Shown here: one piece after another, positions 5,677 to 5,737 of the stretch
Layout of the letters: every line of letters begins with the position of its first letter
Numbering within the stretch: the stretch's first letter is position 1
From: RPQK01 sp041946865
GTDB lineage: Bacteria > Acidobacteriota > UBA6911 > RPQK01
Reading direction: 5' to 3'
Length of the DNA: 5,737 nt
Assembly: GCA_041946865.1 (NCBI GenBank)
Contig: JBHGBF010000304.1
Coordinates: 1 to 5,737 of the forward strand
Made by a program: the position numbers and the translations under genes
Notes under the pieces: model-generated
Databases searched by the model: none
What the model was told of the DNA's origin: nothing
The model's input: the letters and a program-made list of their open reading frames with translations, nothing else

Positions 5677-5737
5677 TTTGCCATGGTGTCTTCAACTCAA
5701 GAATTAACCCTCGATATACTGACTTTAACTGACGGAG
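5677..5737. other. Short unassigned tail at the window edge
   Basis: This A/T-richer stretch lies upstream of the serine hydrolase remnant. One minus-strand frame stays open to the edge (LRQLKSVYRG, then LELKTPWQIAEL), but it does not join the hydrolase frame and I do not recognise it. The breakpoint that removed the hydrolase N-terminus probably lies here or just beyond the window. Confidence 0.4.

Noticed and set aside
5210..5707. 165-residue open frame on the + strand
   Set aside because: Antisense to the serine hydrolase remnant, whose minus-strand translation has clear family motifs.

Overview
The window is GC-rich bacterial chromosomal DNA. It holds four or five intact genes set among decayed gene fragments and short repeats. 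The mix is a secreted PQQ-type sugar dehydrogenase, a LacI regulator, a VapBC pair, an Rhs/YD-repeat scrap and a decayed serine hydrolase/DUF4185-like gene. This suits a soil or sediment heterotroph such as an Acidobacteriota member. That assignment is an inference from gene flavour only, and Planctomycetota or Verrucomicrobiota are not excluded.

Left part (1-2736). A strong imperfect palindrome (34-77) lies upstream of a signal-peptide-bearing glucose/sorbosone dehydrogenase-family beta-propeller (166-1347, +). Convergent to it are a 65-residue, very hydrophobic protein of unknown function (1367-1564, -) and, 107 bp upstream of that, an intact LacI/GalR-family repressor (1672-2736, -). The hydrophobic gene lies downstream of the repressor gene and could share its transcript. 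A perfect 9-bp inverted repeat sits in the gap between them. The repressor's effector is unknown. Sugar control of the neighbouring dehydrogenase is possible but not shown.

Middle (2737-3692). Upstream of lacI there is a 10-bp palindrome (2766-2775) and five copies of GAAAATCGG (2795-2854). An internal fragment of an Rhs/YD-repeat protein follows (2927-3297, +), with no start, no secretion domain and no C-terminus. It is bounded on both sides by similar short sequences, and on its right by three copies of a 15-bp repeat. About 330 bp follow with no recognisable gene.

Right part (3693-5737). A compact type II toxin-antitoxin operon on the minus strand has an AbrB/MazE-like antitoxin (4106-4369) overlapping a VapC PIN-domain toxin (3693-4109) by 4 bp. 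It has a good candidate promoter and an overlapping inverted repeat. Upstream, also on the minus strand, are remnants of what looks like one larger gene: the C-terminus of a beta-lactamase-like serine hydrolase, then a DUF4185/sialidase-like domain. It is spread over all three frames by small indels and carries a Trp-to-stop codon. Two of the frame breaks can be healed by adding one G each, so either real gene decay or consensus-sequence error could explain them.

I found no convincing novel multi-gene system. The most informative items are the reconstructable composite pseudogene, the repeat-bounded YD fragment, the iterated motif upstream of lacI and the near-leaderless vapBC promoter/operator.
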